Shown here in pieces: positions 1-9,514 of a DNA stretch of 38,732 bases (positions are counted from its first letter, which is position 1; every line of letters begins with the position of its first letter). The DNA is taken from contig CAKRFY010000028.1 in NCBI GenBank assembly GCA_934320895.1, positions 1 to 38,732 of the forward strand, in the 5' to 3' direction. A program made the position numbers and the translations under genes. Source of the stretch: an uncultured Lachnospiraceae bacterium. Lineage in GTDB: Bacteria > Bacillota > Clostridia > Lachnospirales > Lachnospiraceae. The notes under the pieces are model-generated. The model did not search any database. It was given only the letters and a program-made list of their open reading frames with translations, and had not been told where the DNA came from.

Positions 1-2
1 AA

Positions 3-125
3 GGACGCATCGAGACATTATATATCGAATGTCACATGTCTGTACCGGAAATTGCAAAAAAGATTTCAAAATCAGAAAACTATGTACAAGAAGTGATTCA
101 AAAACTGCCAGAAAAAAGTATATAA
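3..125 (+). CDS. C-terminal fragment of a helix-turn-helix protein (5' end outside window)
   Basis: An open frame enters from the left edge and ends at TAA 123-125, leaving about 40 residues. The segment SVPEIAKKISKSENYVQEVI looks like the helix-turn-helix of a sigma-factor region 4 or a small DNA-binding regulator: a short 'xxPEIAKKI' helix, a turn, then a recognition-like helix. A hairpin about 50 bases downstream can terminate it. The family cannot be named from so short a piece, and the DNA-binding role is inferred from the motif alone. Confidence 0.5.
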   Translation, partial: GRIETLYIECHMSVPEIAKKISKSENYVQEVIQKLPEKSI

Positions 126-171
126 CCCATATCATAACCTTAACAACACATGAATTCTGAGTTAGGTTAGT

Positions 172-213
172 AAAAATAGCTCTGAGTTGTTTTATGGCAA
201 CTCGGAGCTATTT
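172..213. terminator. Bidirectional intrinsic terminator between convergent genes
   Basis: AAATAGCTCTGAGTTG (174-189) pairs with CAACTCGGAGCTATTT (198-213) with one mismatch around an 8-base loop. Read on minus, the stem is followed by a run of Ts (complement of 172-176), which suits the surface-protein gene ending at 290. On plus it is followed by TTTATATA and would stop the edge gene. Confidence 0.75.
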
Positions 214-289
214 ATATATCAAGCACACTTTCAAGCTTACAATATTATAATATCATACTTTTCGAACTAATGAATGACTTTTCAAAAAT

Positions 290-2713
290 TTAATTTATAA
301 TTACCGTAATGGTCTTTGAAGTGGCTTTATATTTTGAAGTTTTTTTACTTGAAACCTTAAATGTAACTTTTCCCTTCTTAAGACCCTTGATTATAATTTT
401 CCCATCTTTAAATGTAATTTTTGCAATTTTTGATTCTTTCTTTGATATTCCACTAATCAAAAGTTTTGCTTTTGAATTTACTGATACTGAAATTTTTATT
501 GTTTTATTAGCCTTGACTTTTACTGATGAAATGTTTTTATTTCCATTTTTTATTGTAAGAGTTGGCTTTTTAAGTCTCGGTTTCTTTGTCGGCTTTGCTG
601 TCGGTGCTATCGTTGGTTCCGCTGTTGGTTCTGATGTCGGATTTTCTGTTGGTGCTTCAGACGGCACTGCTGTTGATGTTGATTCCGGTGTTGGCTCCGT
701 AGATGGTACAGGTGTTGATTCTGGTGCTTTTGTTGGTTCCACCGTTGGTTCTGATGTCGGTGCTGCTGTTGGTGCTACAGTTGATTCCGGTGCTTTTGTT
801 GGCGCCGCTGTTGGATTTCCTGGAAACACAAATGATATATTATCTCCTACTAACTTCGAATGTGTACCTTTAATACTGAATTTAACAGTTATTTTATCAC
901 CAGTCACAATTTTTCCTAGCCCTGCACTATCAAGATTTGCCCATTTATTTATAAGCGTATATGTATATGGATTTATCTTCTCATCTCCTGAATTATTCCA
1001 TGAAGCTTTTGATATATCTATATTATACTCTGTATCATTTATTATTATTTTCTCAGGCTTAAATATAAATGCAGAACTCATAGAACCATCATACAAATTT
1101 GTATTCAATGTCAACAAATCTATTTTATCTACATCAAAATTTGCTATATGTGTAATCGTATAATCTCCATCTTCTGTTATAACTAATGAATAATTTGCCC
1201 AATCTTTATCTGCTCCATATGTAAGTTTAACCATAAACTTATCCATATTCCCCTTACTTGTGTCTTCTGTCGGTTCATTTCCTGATTCTGGTGCTTTTGT
1301 TCCACTTACTTTTATCTTAACTGTTATTTTATCATCTGCTTTTAATGAACCTATCTTTACACTATCAATTTTGGGATCTGCGTAACTGTTTATAAGCGTA
1401 TATGTATATGGTTTTTCATCATCCCATGAATTGTTCCATGTAACTACTGATGTATCTACCTTGTACTCTTTTTCATTTACTGTCACTGTTTCTGCTTCTA
1501 TTTTAAACTTATCATTCATACTTCCTTTGTATAAGTTTGTTTCTAATGACAATACATTTATCTCTTCTGCATCACTTCCTACTTTATATGAAAGCGTATA
1601 TTCTCCATCTTTAGTGATATCCACCAAATCTCCCGCTTTCCATTCTCCACCTGCTCCATATTGTACCTTCGCAGTGAACTTATCCATATTCCCCTTACTT
1701 GTGTCTTCTGTCGGTTCATTTCCTGATTCTGGTGCTTTTGTTCCACTTACTTTTATCTTAACTGTTATTTTATCATCTGCTTTTAATGAACCTATCTTTA
1801 CACTATCAATTTTGGGATCTGCGTAACTGTTTATAAGCGTATATGTATATGGTTTTTCATCATCCCATGAATTGTTCCATGTAACTACTGATGTATCTAC
1901 CTTGTACTCTTTTTCATTTACTGTCACTGTTTCTGCTTCTATTTTAAACTTATCATTCATACTTCCTTTGTATAAGTTTGTTTCTAATGACAATACATTT
2001 ATCTCTTCTGCATCACTTCCTACTTTATATGAAAGCGTATATTCTCCATCTTTAGTGATATCCACCAAATCTCCCGCTTTCCATTCTCCACCTGCTCCAT
2101 ATTGTACCTTCGCAGTGAACTTATCCATATTCCCCTTACTTGTGTCTTCTGTCGGTTCATTTCCTGATTCTGGTGCTTTTGTTCCACTTACTTTTATCTT
2201 AACTGTTATTTTATCATCTGCTTTTAATGAACCTATCTTTACACTATCAATTTTGGGATCTGCGTAACTGTTTATAAGCGTATATGTATATGGTTTTTCA
2301 TCATCCCATGAATTGTTCCATGTAACTACTGATGTATCTACCTTGTACTCTTTTTCATTTACTGTCACTGTTTCTGCTTCTATTTTAAACTTATCATTCA
2401 TACTTACTTTGTATAAGTTTGTTTCTAATGACAATACACTTATCTCTTCTGCATCACTTCCTACTTTATATGAAAGCGTATATTCTCCATCTTTAGTGAT
2501 CTCCACTAAATCTCCCGCTTTCCATTCTCCACCTGCTCCATATTGTACTTTCGCAGTGAAACTATTCATATCTCCTTTAACTACTTTTGTTTCATCATTT
2601 TCCTCAGATGCACAAACCACTGCAACATTACCAATATTATTCATTGATGCTACAGTTATACTGGTAGTTAAAATCAATGCCAATGACAACGCTATGTGCT
2701 TTCTTTTCCTCAT
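290..2713 (-). CDS. Secreted repeat protein: four CBM-like beta domains, Pro/Thr linker, Ig-like C-terminus
   Basis: An 807-residue exported protein. It starts with a signal peptide (MRKRK, hydrophobic core to about residue 36). Four repeats of about 147 residues begin near 49, 196, 343 and 490. The first three are almost identical and the fourth is diverged. Each repeat has the pattern FTAKVQYGAGGEW, then DITKDGEYTLSY, YTYTLIN and DKITVKIKVSG. From memory this resembles DUF5620-type carbohydrate-binding modules of ruminal and gut cellulases; treat that as a suggestion. A linker rich in 'xPTxxP' (about 640-712) leads to a Lys-rich Ig-like (Big_2-type) end domain. No LPXTG motif or C-terminal membrane segment is visible, so wall retention, if any, must be non-covalent. 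ATG has AGGAGG eight bases upstream. Likely role: binding polysaccharide or a surface ligand (inference). Confidence 0.8.
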   Translation of the reverse strand: MRKRKHIALSLALILTTSITVASMNNIGNVAVVCASEENDETKVVKGDMNSFTAKVQYGAGGEWKAGDLVEITKDGEYTLSYKVGSDAEEISVLSLETNLYKVSMNDKFKIEAETVTVNEKEYKVDTSVVTWNNSWDDEKPYTYTLINSYADPKIDSVKIGSLKADDKITVKIKVSGTKAPESGNEPTEDTSKGNMDKFTAKVQYGAGGEWKAGDLVDITKDGEYTLSYKVGSDAEEINVLSLETNLYKGSMNDKFKIEAETVTVNEKEYKVDTSVVTWNNSWDDEKPYTYTLINSYADPKIDSVKIGSLKADDKITVKIKVSGTKAPESGNEPTEDTSKGNMDKFTAKVQYGAGGEWKAGDLVDITKDGEYTLSYKVGSDAEEINVLSLETNLYKGSMNDKFKIEAETVTVNEKEYKVDTSVVTWNNSWDDEKPYTYTLINSYADPKIDSVKIGSLKADDKITVKIKVSGTKAPESGNEPTEDTSKGNMDKFMVKLTYGADKDWANYSLVITEDGDYTITHIANFDVDKIDLLTLNTNLYDGSMSSAFIFKPEKIIINDTEYNIDISKASWNNSGDEKINPYTYTLINKWANLDSAGLGKIVTGDKITVKFSIKGTHSKLVGDNISFVFPGNPTAAPTKAPESTVAPTAAPTSEPTVEPTKAPESTPVPSTEPTPESTSTAVPSEAPTENPTSEPTAEPTIAPTAKPTKKPRLKKPTLTIKNGNKNISSVKVKANKTIKISVSVNSKAKLLISGISKKESKIAKITFKDGKIIIKGLKKGKVTFKVSSKKTSKYKATSKTITVIIN
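1247..2569 (-). repeat. Three tandem 441-bp in-frame repeats
   Basis: Units lie at 2129-2569, 1688-2128 and 1247-1687, each encoding 147 residues. The second and third units look identical over most of their length by eye. The first differs at a few sites (for example VEITKDG against VDITKDG, and VSMNDK against GSMNDK). Such identity implies recent unequal recombination or gene conversion and a likely variable copy number. Confidence 0.9.
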
Positions 2714-2814
2714 GCCTTCTACCTCCTATAAATTATCTGATTTTTATAACTTTCCACCCTCTCGACTATATTTTATATCATAGTACCATTTGTTTAATAC
2801 AGTATTTTTTTGTA

Positions 2815-2844
2815 ATTATATACATTTAAAATTAGTTTATTCAA
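2815..2844 (-). promoter_or_regulatory. Candidate promoter of the 441-bp-repeat surface protein
   Basis: On minus, TTGAAT (complement of 2839-2844) and TATAAT (complement of 2815-2820) are 18 bases apart, about 100 bases before the start codon at 2713. The rest of the 371-base gap 2714-3084 holds an AT-rich leader and the terminator of the upstream gene; I see no further gene in it. Confidence 0.45.
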
Positions 2845-2987
2845 TACTTTGTTAGCGATATTGAACAATAAATATCAAAGATATCATAACAATTTATTTT
2901 CAGACACTGCTTAATGAACTATCTAATTTCTACTTAACAAATATACATTCTTTCTTTTTTTACTTTAATTGCAATTTTCTATAAAGC

Positions 2988-3027
2988 AAAAAAAGAACCG
3001 GCCTAGGAAAAAATCCTAAACCGATTC
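2988..3027 (-). terminator. Intrinsic terminator of the S-layer-like gene
   Basis: On minus, GAATCGGTTTAGGA and TCCTAGGCCGGTTC form a 14-pair stem (with G-U pairs) around a T-rich loop, followed directly by seven Ts (complement of 2988-2994). It lies about 60 bases after the stop at 3085. Confidence 0.9.
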
Positions 3028-3084
3028 CTTATAAAGCAATTTATATTACTAAATAATAGTTATATAAACTTATTTACTTAATTA

Positions 3085-6000
3085 TTATTCAGCAAGTTTA
3101 ACTGCTACTTCAGCAATTTCAAAATTATTAGCTGTTGATGCTAATTTATAGCTAACAGTTTTACCAGCTTCAAGAGTACCAACTGGTGCTGGATCTACTA
3201 TTGTAGTTGTTGCTGTAGCTTTTGCTGTAATCTTGCCATTTACCATTTCTGTCAATTTAGTTATAGTATCAATAGCTGCATTACCTGTATAACCATTTGC
3301 TAAACTAAATTTTGTATCTGCTGCTTTTAATAAAGTTTCAGCTGCCACAATATTATCAGCTTCTGTTTTTATATCAGCAATTGTACCAGTAACTTCAGCT
3401 GCTGCTGCTGTCTCAAAGTTGCTATCTGACTTTCCTGCATCATATGTTGCATATGCTGAAAGGAATGCTTTTGCATCTTTAGCAGTAATAGCACTCTTCA
3501 TAGCTTTACCAGCTTTTGTACCAGCTACTTTCTGATTATGAACATCAATTTCATCAGCTCCAACAAGCACTTTTTTTGCTCCTGTGATTGTATATACAGT
3601 ATCTTTAGCAATAGCCTCACCTGTCTTGTTAGCTGCAATAGTATACTTAAAGTCTGTTGTATTCTTATATGGACTAACTTCATTAACAGTTACTTCAAAT
3701 TTTGCTTCCTTAGGCCAATTATAGCTGTTTGATTTTGGTAACTGAAGAACTACATCTCTACCACTTACAGATGCAACAGTTGCATCATATGTAACAGCTT
3801 TAGTAGTACTCTGATCGTCTGCATAATACTTAACTGTAAATCCAGTTGCATTAACTGACTCAGCATATACATCATCATTAAATGTTAACTTAATAGTCTT
3901 AGCAGCTGAATCAAATTCCATGTTCTGTAAATCAAATCCCATGTAATCTTTCCAGTTTACAACTGTCTCAACTTCTTTAAGATCACCAACTTTAACAGTG
4001 ATTGTAGATGATTTACCAGCATCTTTCTTAGGAACTGTTAATGCTACGAATCCATCACCATCAGCTGTAACATTAGTCTTTGTATCTACAAGAATCTGTG
4101 CCTCTGTCTTACCTGTTGAAACATAAGAAGAATCATCCACCTTTACAGGCTTACCATCAATCTTAAATGTGATTGGTGTTGTTGCATCCTTATATGCATT
4201 TCCTTTACTGTCAACAACTCTAAGCCAAACTTTAGTATTTGCCTTAGAAGCATCCGCATTTAATGACATTGGGCTTACAAAACTTGCTGAATATCCAAGT
4301 GCATTGCCAAAGTTATAGTTAACTGTCAACTCTTCTGATACATTTGGTGTTCCCTCACCTACAAATGGAATAGTAAGGAAATTTGTCCAGTCATTATTTC
4401 TAACTGACATTGTTGCACCAGCTGTCTTTAATGTAGAATCAAGTGTATTAATAATAGTACCCTTACCATTTACATCTGAAGAAACAGTAGCTGTTGTACC
4501 ACTTACGCTAACTTTTCCTGTAGAATTAGGACCAGCTGCCACCTTAAAATCAAATCCAGAAGTCTTTACAATCTTCCATGTATTATTTATTGTTGCAGCT
4601 GCATTGTCACCAAACTGTTCTTTTACAGCAACCTGTGCTGCATATTTCCAAGTTTCACCAGCTTTAACAGGTGTTGCATTAGTTTCTTTAACTCCATTTG
4701 CATTATCAAATGTAGAATCAACATGATTTGTGTTATCTACTGCTGGATCAAACTGTAATCCTAATGAAACCCAATAAAGATCTGCAACTGAAACTTTCTT
4801 ATCACCTAATAAGAGAACAACATCATATTTCTTTGAATCGTCAGATGCTGAAATGCTCTGTAATGCTAATGCTGTAGTTGCATTAACCTTAACAGTTGCC
4901 TGACCTTTAACATCTGTTGTTGTTTCTTCTGTAATCTTTGTAGCACCAGTTGGCATTTTGTCAAGTCCTGACCAAGTAATAGCCTGACCTGCCTTTGATA
5001 CTGGGTTATTATTCTTATCAACGAGCTGTGCTGTAAATGTTACTGACTGACCTTCAACTGCTGCAAAGCTTCCGCGCTCAATTACAGTTTTCTCAGCAAT
5101 TGGATTCCACATAACTGATGTGTAAACTTTCTCATTATCTGCATCAATCTTAACATTCTCATCGCTGCAAGTTACTGTACCAACTAAATAAGTTGTACCA
5201 GTCTTTGTAGAATCAACTTCTACAATGCCATCACCTTTATCTTTAATGTCACCAACACTTGCTGTAGCTTCTTCTTCTGAAATGATATATGCGTTTTTAG
5301 AACTGCTAGTATCTAATACATTAGCATTTTTATCATTATTCTTAGTTGCACATGCATAATATCTTTCAACACTACCATTCTTATTGTAGCACTTAATTAT
5401 AGCATTACCAACATATGGGAATACTGGAACAGTCTTAGTTATAGATGCATATTTGCTTGCATCCTCACCAAGAAGTGTTGTTGCTTCAGCTGTGCTAAGT
5501 CCAAGTGCTTCTTCACTAGAATATACTGGTGTAGTAGTTTTCCACTCAACTTTAGCATCTTTAAGCTGAACTTTCTTACCTTTTACTGTTTTTTCTCTAT
5601 TATATACATATGTAAGACTATCTACATTAAAACCACTATCATTTGCAGCATTTACCTGACCTTTTGATTCAATCTCAATCTGGATACCAACTGCTCCATT
5701 TTTCTCCAAATCATCTTTTTCAATCTGAAGACCAAAGTTGCTCTGATTATAAGCTTCCTCATAATCACCATTAGTCTTTTTGCCAGCATATGTCTTTAAT
5801 GTTGTAGCTGTAGCGCCATTTTTATTAATAGTCTTAACAACCATCTTAGAATACTTAGAAATATTAGCACTGTTAAATTTCAATGTTGCATATTTAACAT
5901 CCTTCAAGTCAGTAATTTCATAGTTGAATTTTACAGATTTGTTATCATTAGGACCATAAGTACCTGACTTAGCATCCTTATCAGCAATCTTCTGAGTATA

Positions 6001-7209
6001 TGAAGTAGACTTATTACTATCTTCTGTCTTATCAGGGATATTTAAATAAACTGAAGATTTAAATGCTACTTTATGATCCTCACCTGCTGTACTAACCTGC
6101 TGTGTACCAACATACTGAGTATAATTTCCAGCCACATTCTTGATCTTATCTGCATAACCTAAACCGCTAGTCAAATCTTTTTTTGAGTTTAATCCTTTAA
6201 CGATTTCTTTATATCCAGATAAACCATTTAAGTTAAGAACATCACCAGACTTAGTTCCGTATGGTGCCTGAGCATAATCTTCATCTGAAGTATAAGATAT
6301 AGTAGCTACATCTAAAGTACCCTCATCGATAATATTCTCTGATGCTTCAGTAACTTTGAACTTGTAGCTTCCAAGATAATTAGTATCACTGTTCTTAATC
6401 TTCTTAGCTTTAGGACCAACTACGAATGTTGCAATACCTTTGCTATTTGTAGTTGCTACATCTACCTTTGAATGATATATATAATCATCATGATTAACAG
6501 TAGGTGCATTAGTCTTATCCTCTTCAAATCTAAGAACCACATTGTCATTTGCAACTGGGTTGCCCTGTTTGTCAGTTACTAATACCTGAATTGTTGCATC
6601 CTGTCCAGCTAATACTGTGTTCTTATAACCTTTAACAGAATTTGTAACAATTGCGTTTACATTTGCAACTTCCTGAACGATAGGTGTCTGTGAAACTGCA
6701 GGAGCTGTTGATGGCTGTGCTGTTGGCTCTGTAGTAGGTGCTACTGTTGGAGCTACTGTTGGAGCTTCTGTAGGTTTTGTAGTTGGCTTTGTCGTAGGCT
6801 TTGTTGTTGCCTTTGCCTTAGCCTTTACTGTTACTGTGCACTTATATGTGCCCTTGTATGTACCCTTTGTTACTTTAACAGTAATTGTAGACTTTCCTGC
6901 TTTCTTAGCAGTTACCTTAATTCCTGTTACTTTAGATTTTTTGGATACTTTTTTGACTGTTGCTACGGATTTTTTGCTTGTAGTAACTTTTACATACTTA
7001 ACATTAATGCTCTTGATAGTCTTAGACTTTTTCTTATTTGTCTTAAGAGTTAAAGTAGCTGACTTTCCGGCAGTAATTGTTTTTTTAGTTACATTAAGCT
7101 TAGCCTTCTTCGCTGCAGCTGATGCGGAATTAACCGGGATGTTTACGCTAGTAACTGCAAGAGCTACTGATAAACCAACGGCTACAGACTTCTTTGCTTT
7201 TTTAATCAT
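3085..7209 (-). CDS. Large S-layer-like secreted protein with Ig-like domains
   Basis: 1374 residues. The N-terminus is a signal peptide (MIKKAKKSVAVGLSVALAV, Ala-rich to about residue 33). Next is a Lys-rich Big_2-like Ig domain (about 35-130), then a Pro/Thr linker with 'TKPTTKPT' and 'APTVAPT' (about 133-175). Two segments resemble bacterial Ig group 1 (invasin/intimin) domains, with VLVTDKQGNPV and QLVDKNNNPVSKAG followed by Thr/Val-rich strands. Near 1095-1200, NMEFDSAAKTIKLTFNDDVY matches the SbsA-type Ig-like fold of S-layer proteins. The tail is Ala/Thr-rich. No SLH repeats or LPXTG motif were found, so the anchoring mode is unknown. ATG has GGAGG upstream and an exact-consensus promoter, fitting an abundant envelope protein (inference). 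It shares linker style with the neighbouring repeat protein. Confidence 0.75.
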   Translation of the reverse strand: MIKKAKKSVAVGLSVALAVTSVNIPVNSASAAAKKAKLNVTKKTITAGKSATLTLKTNKKKSKTIKSINVKYVKVTTSKKSVATVKKVSKKSKVTGIKVTAKKAGKSTITVKVTKGTYKGTYKCTVTVKAKAKATTKPTTKPTTKPTEAPTVAPTVAPTTEPTAQPSTAPAVSQTPIVQEVANVNAIVTNSVKGYKNTVLAGQDATIQVLVTDKQGNPVANDNVVLRFEEDKTNAPTVNHDDYIYHSKVDVATTNSKGIATFVVGPKAKKIKNSDTNYLGSYKFKVTEASENIIDEGTLDVATISYTSDEDYAQAPYGTKSGDVLNLNGLSGYKEIVKGLNSKKDLTSGLGYADKIKNVAGNYTQYVGTQQVSTAGEDHKVAFKSSVYLNIPDKTEDSNKSTSYTQKIADKDAKSGTYGPNDNKSVKFNYEITDLKDVKYATLKFNSANISKYSKMVVKTINKNGATATTLKTYAGKKTNGDYEEAYNQSNFGLQIEKDDLEKNGAVGIQIEIESKGQVNAANDSGFNVDSLTYVYNREKTVKGKKVQLKDAKVEWKTTTPVYSSEEALGLSTAEATTLLGEDASKYASITKTVPVFPYVGNAIIKCYNKNGSVERYYACATKNNDKNANVLDTSSSKNAYIISEEEATASVGDIKDKGDGIVEVDSTKTGTTYLVGTVTCSDENVKIDADNEKVYTSVMWNPIAEKTVIERGSFAAVEGQSVTFTAQLVDKNNNPVSKAGQAITWSGLDKMPTGATKITEETTTDVKGQATVKVNATTALALQSISASDDSKKYDVVLLLGDKKVSVADLYWVSLGLQFDPAVDNTNHVDSTFDNANGVKETNATPVKAGETWKYAAQVAVKEQFGDNAAATINNTWKIVKTSGFDFKVAAGPNSTGKVSVSGTTATVSSDVNGKGTIINTLDSTLKTAGATMSVRNNDWTNFLTIPFVGEGTPNVSEELTVNYNFGNALGYSASFVSPMSLNADASKANTKVWLRVVDSKGNAYKDATTPITFKIDGKPVKVDDSSYVSTGKTEAQILVDTKTNVTADGDGFVALTVPKKDAGKSSTITVKVGDLKEVETVVNWKDYMGFDLQNMEFDSAAKTIKLTFNDDVYAESVNATGFTVKYYADDQSTTKAVTYDATVASVSGRDVVLQLPKSNSYNWPKEAKFEVTVNEVSPYKNTTDFKYTIAANKTGEAIAKDTVYTITGAKKVLVGADEIDVHNQKVAGTKAGKAMKSAITAKDAKAFLSAYATYDAGKSDSNFETAAAAEVTGTIADIKTEADNIVAAETLLKAADTKFSLANGYTGNAAIDTITKLTEMVNGKITAKATATTTIVDPAPVGTLEAGKTVSYKLASTANNFEIAEVAVKLAE

Positions 7210-7248
7210 TGTTATGCCTCCTTAATATTTTACTTGCTATACATTACC

Positions 7249-7276
7249 ATTATACAAAAAAGATAGTCTTTGTCAA
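7249..7276 (-). promoter_or_regulatory. Consensus sigma-70/A promoter of the S-layer-like gene
   Basis: On minus, TTGACA (complement of 7271-7276) and TATAAT (complement of 7249-7254) both match consensus exactly, with a 16-base spacer. The start codon is about 40 bases downstream, preceded by TAAGGAGG. Confidence 0.85.
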
Positions 7277-7390
7277 GAAGCTTTTTCAATTTTTAACAAA
7301 TATCTCCTTTTTTTCCAGACCTTTTATAATGGTGTACCAACATTTACACGACATAATATATACTTAATTTATGTCATTCTAATGTCGTTT

Positions 7391-8281
7391 TTAACATTTT
7401 TTCACAGTTTTTTCATAATTTTCTTTATCTTCAAATACGCCTATCATTTCTCTTGTGAGGCTTATTCCGTCATTGTGTGCCGGGAGTTCTTCTCTTTTAA
7501 ACCACTGTGCTTTTGATAGTTCCTCTGTGTCCATAGTTATATTTTCGTCTCCGTCAAGTTCTGCAAAATACCCCATAAGTACATTGCTGTCATATCCCCA
7601 CGGCTGGCTTTTATAATATGTCAGATTTTTTATCTTTAGTCCTACTTCCTCTTCTACTTCTCTTTTTACGGTTTCTTCTATCGTCTCACCTATCTCTACA
7701 AATCCTGCTATAAGTGCATATTTCTGATATTCCCTGTTTGGCGCATATTTTGTGAGCAGCAGTCTGTCTCCATGTGTCACTGCTACTATTATGGCAGGTG
7801 CTATCTTTGGATATATCATATTGCCGCATTTTACACAGCGCACCATTCGCTCTTTGTGATCATGCACTGTTTTTGCTCCACATCTTCCACAATATCTGTT
7901 GTCTTTGTACCATGTGTGTAAGTGCCACGCTGTCATTAGTGCGAAGCATACTTCTTTTGATGCAAGCTGCCTTAAATTCTTTATTGGTTCAAAGGTAAAT
8001 CCGTCAAGACCGACGCTGTTTCTTCCTATATAATTACGCACCTCTCCATCTTTTTCACATTCAAATGTACTTTTTAAAAGGAAGTATCTAGTGTCATCTA
8101 CCGAGAGTATATACTGATATTCTCCCTTTATACCAGAGCATTTAGGTGTATCAAGTGTATCATCTTTGCTTCTTGAGATAAGTACTGTTCTTCCGTCAAA
8201 TACTACTGCCCTGTCATCCTTTTTTGGTGATATATCTTTATACTGATTGTATAGTATATGAGGAGTTATGTCTTGTATCAT
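7391..8281 (-). CDS. nudC: NADH pyrophosphatase (Nudix hydrolase, NudC type)
   Basis: A 296-residue cytoplasmic enzyme that hydrolyses NAD(H) to NMN(H) and AMP. NudC homologues can also remove NAD caps from RNA. Residues 131/134 and 149/152 form the CxxC...CxxC zinc ribbon (CGRCGAK...CVKCGN). The Nudix box GX5EX7REUXEEXGU is complete from G193 to L215 (GFVEIGE...REVEEEVGL). SQPW at 225-228 is the NudC-specific substrate motif. It is the last gene of the minus-strand run, 24 bases after the AAA/PD-(D/E)XK paralogue. The ATG at 8281 has AGGATC upstream. Confidence 0.93.
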   Translation of the reverse strand: MIQDITPHILYNQYKDISPKKDDRAVVFDGRTVLISRSKDDTLDTPKCSGIKGEYQYILSVDDTRYFLLKSTFECEKDGEVRNYIGRNSVGLDGFTFEPIKNLRQLASKEVCFALMTAWHLHTWYKDNRYCGRCGAKTVHDHKERMVRCVKCGNMIYPKIAPAIIVAVTHGDRLLLTKYAPNREYQKYALIAGFVEIGETIEETVKREVEEEVGLKIKNLTYYKSQPWGYDSNVLMGYFAELDGDENITMDTEELSKAQWFKREELPAHNDGISLTREMIGVFEDKENYEKTVKKC

Positions 8282-8305
8282 TGTTCCTGATCCTTTCTCT
8301 ATCTA

Positions 8306-9514
8306 TCATTCGCCTATCAGAACTTCTTTACCTCTGAAAGCAAATCCATAGTGTCTGATATTTTCCTTTTTTATGCCTTTTTTTATAAGTTCTGCGTCAT
8401 AATTCTTTTCTTCTATCTGTTTTAATGCTACTTGTACTGTTTCTTCAAGTGAGTTTTCTTTTTGGGGATTTATCACTTTAAATTCGATTATTATTGCAGG
8501 ATATTTTATATTTTGTTTGTCTATAGGTTCAAGCATTATATCATAGCGTCCATAACCGCTTTCTCGATTTGAAGTTATGATATAATTGTCTATCTGGTCT
8601 ACCATAAGTCCTAATACAAAACCATGGAAAAAGTTTTCCGGTGCCTTTTTTTCTGATGTCTTTTTCCCGGTATCAAACAGGCTGAATGTATTTAAGGCAA
8701 CATCATTCATGTAGATGTTCATGCTTTCTATATCTCCAGATATAAGTGCTTTTACAAATTCATTTGTTTCATGTCTTGCCACGCTGAACCATTGAAATAT
8801 CATATCTTCAAACATGAGCTGTATCTCAAAATTTGTAAGTGTGAGTGTATATTTACATGCCTTTCTGCGATTTCCTGTAAGTGGTTCTGCTGATACTACT
8901 TTTAGATATCCACTCGCAAGCATAAGACTCCACACTGCATCTTCTGAATAATCAAGTTGTGAAAACACTATCTGTTCATCTATCGGAACTTCTATCGTTT
9001 TCTGTTTAAGAAGTGTTTCCATGAGCATTTTTATATAAGGACTTCCTTTTTGTACAAGATTGTTTATAAGTCCATTTGAACTTGAGTCCGCCCAATATGT
9101 TTTAAATTTTCTGTATTTAAGATAATTGGTTATCGACCACGGATTGTAAATATCCTTTTTATCCCCGAATATAAATCCGTCATACCATGTTTTGACTTCT
9201 TCTTTTTTATCTGAAAGGTCATATTCATCAAGTGCATTAAATACTTCATCTTCTGTAAATCCAAATGATGTTTCATACTCGTTTGATGTAGTGGTGACTG
9301 CGACAAGGTTATTAAGGTCTGAAAATATACTTTCTTTAGATACCCTTGTTATTCCTGTCATTATCGCTCTTTCAAGGTAAGGATTTGTCTTAAAGGTAGA
9401 ATTGAACAAACTTCTTGTAAACGCTACAAGTTCTTCCCAGTAACCATTTACATATGCTTCCTGCATTGGCGTATCATATTCGTCGAGAAGGATGATTACA
9501 TTTTTTCCATAATA
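8306..9514 (-). repeat. 1.2-kb direct repeat, left copy (pairs with 10057-11265)
   Basis: This 1,209-base stretch, the C-terminal two thirds of copy A, aligns without gaps to 10057-11265 at an offset of 1751. By eye I found one difference: A at 8360 against G at 10111, a silent Asn codon change. Confidence 0.9.

Noticed and set aside
309..1163. 284-codon plus-strand open frame opposite the repeat surface protein
   Set aside because: It is the antisense of a Pro/Thr linker and Ig domain, low in complexity (Val/Gly/Phe), lacks a ribosome site, and the minus frame has signal peptide and domains.
1247..2569. CRISPR or other short-spacer array
   Set aside because: The repeats are 441 bases, contiguous, in frame and protein-coding; there are no spacers and no cas genes.
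1431..2783. Plus-strand open frames of 131-156 codons repeated every 441 bases
   Set aside because: They are shadows of the tandem repeats; their repetition follows the minus-strand coding units.
290..7209. Sortase-anchored surface proteins
   Set aside because: Neither surface protein has an LPXTG-like motif, C-terminal hydrophobic segment or basic tail.
7347..7387. Hairpin ACGACAT/ATGTCGT after nudC as terminator
   Set aside because: AT-rich, alternative pairings and no T run; too weak to call.
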